From the NCBI GenBank assembly GCA_002350705.1, contig DEFH01000054.1, positions 1 through 5,777 of the forward strand: DNA of 5,777 nt, in the 5' to 3' direction. Below, one piece after another: positions 5,707 to 5,777 of the stretch. A model generated the notes under the pieces. That model had not been told where the DNA came from and did not search any database. It worked only from the letters and a program-made list of their open reading frames with translations. Source of the DNA: Ruminococcaceae bacterium UBA2857. GTDB lineage: Bacteria > Bacillota > Clostridia > Oscillospirales > Acutalibacteraceae. Position 1 is the first letter of the stretch; each line of letters begins with the position of its first letter. The position numbers were made by a program, and so were the translations under genes.

Positions 5707-5735
5707 TTGACATTTCCGCAAGAATGTTTTATAAT
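5707..5735 (+). promoter_or_regulatory. Perfect-consensus sigma-A promoter of a tRNA gene
   Basis: TTGACA (5707-5712), exactly 17 bp, then TATAAT (5730-5735): a full consensus match, as expected for stable RNA genes. Transcription should start near 5742, about 16 nt before the tRNA 5' end. Confidence 0.85.
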
Positions 5736-5757
5736 ATCAACTGTCGCCGGTACTTAT

Positions 5758-5777
5758 GCGGATGTAGCTCATCTGGT
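5758..5777 (+). tRNA. 5' end of a tRNA gene (truncated by the window, possibly tRNA-Gly)
   Basis: The last 20 bases, GCGGATG TA GCTC ATCTGGT, match a tRNA start: a 7-nt acceptor strand, T8-A9, the D-stem GCTC and a D-loop with the conserved GG. The anticodon lies outside the window. A GCGG start is common in glycine tRNAs, but identity cannot be assigned from this fragment. The perfect promoter just upstream supports the call. Confidence 0.85.

Overview
The window reads as chromosomal housekeeping DNA from a low-to-moderate GC Firmicute, most likely class Clostridia and probably an Oscillospiraceae/Ruminococcus-like gut bacterium. The reasons are strong GGAGG ribosome binding sites, consensus sigma-A promoters, the holB-ricT gene order known from Bacillus and clostridia, and several small families typical of clostridia (DUF6774-like, DUF4364, DUF6935-like). 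The species call is inference. I see no insertion sequence, phage gene, CRISPR array or defence locus.

Layout. Positions 1-970 (minus strand, running off the left edge) encode a two-domain protein: a NadR/Ttd14-type P-loop ATPase followed by a CYTH (triphosphate tunnel) domain. A divergent promoter region (about 971-1108) separates it from a plus-strand operon: holB (DNA polymerase III delta prime), ricT (YaaT/PSP1-domain iron-sulfur protein) and an uncharacterised DUF6935-like gene. The operon ends at a hairpin at 3533-3561. That hairpin is shared with a convergent 52-residue gene on the minus strand (3565-3723, DUF6774-like), which has its own consensus promoter. A second plus-strand pair follows: a DUF4364 winged-helix-like protein (3799-4392) and a 4-nt-overlapping, translationally coupled small protein of unknown function (4389-4760). 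The convergent intergenic region 4761-4877 holds a terminator hairpin, a palindrome and a good minus-strand promoter, and may encode a small RNA. A RadC-family JAMM-domain gene (4878-5606, minus) has an extended -10 promoter. It diverges from a perfect-consensus promoter that drives a tRNA gene cut off by the right edge (5758-5777).

How the parts relate. HolB and RicT link clamp-loader function with the RicA/F/T complex, which in Bacillus acts in RNA maturation and development. The DUF6935-like protein takes the place of the replication regulator yabA that follows ricT in Bacillus subtilis. The most interesting items are the Ttd14-like ATPase-CYTH fusion, the possible small RNA near 4759-4830, the easily missed 52-residue gene, and the coupled unknown gene behind DUF4364. 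Nothing here amounts to a clear new multi-gene system.
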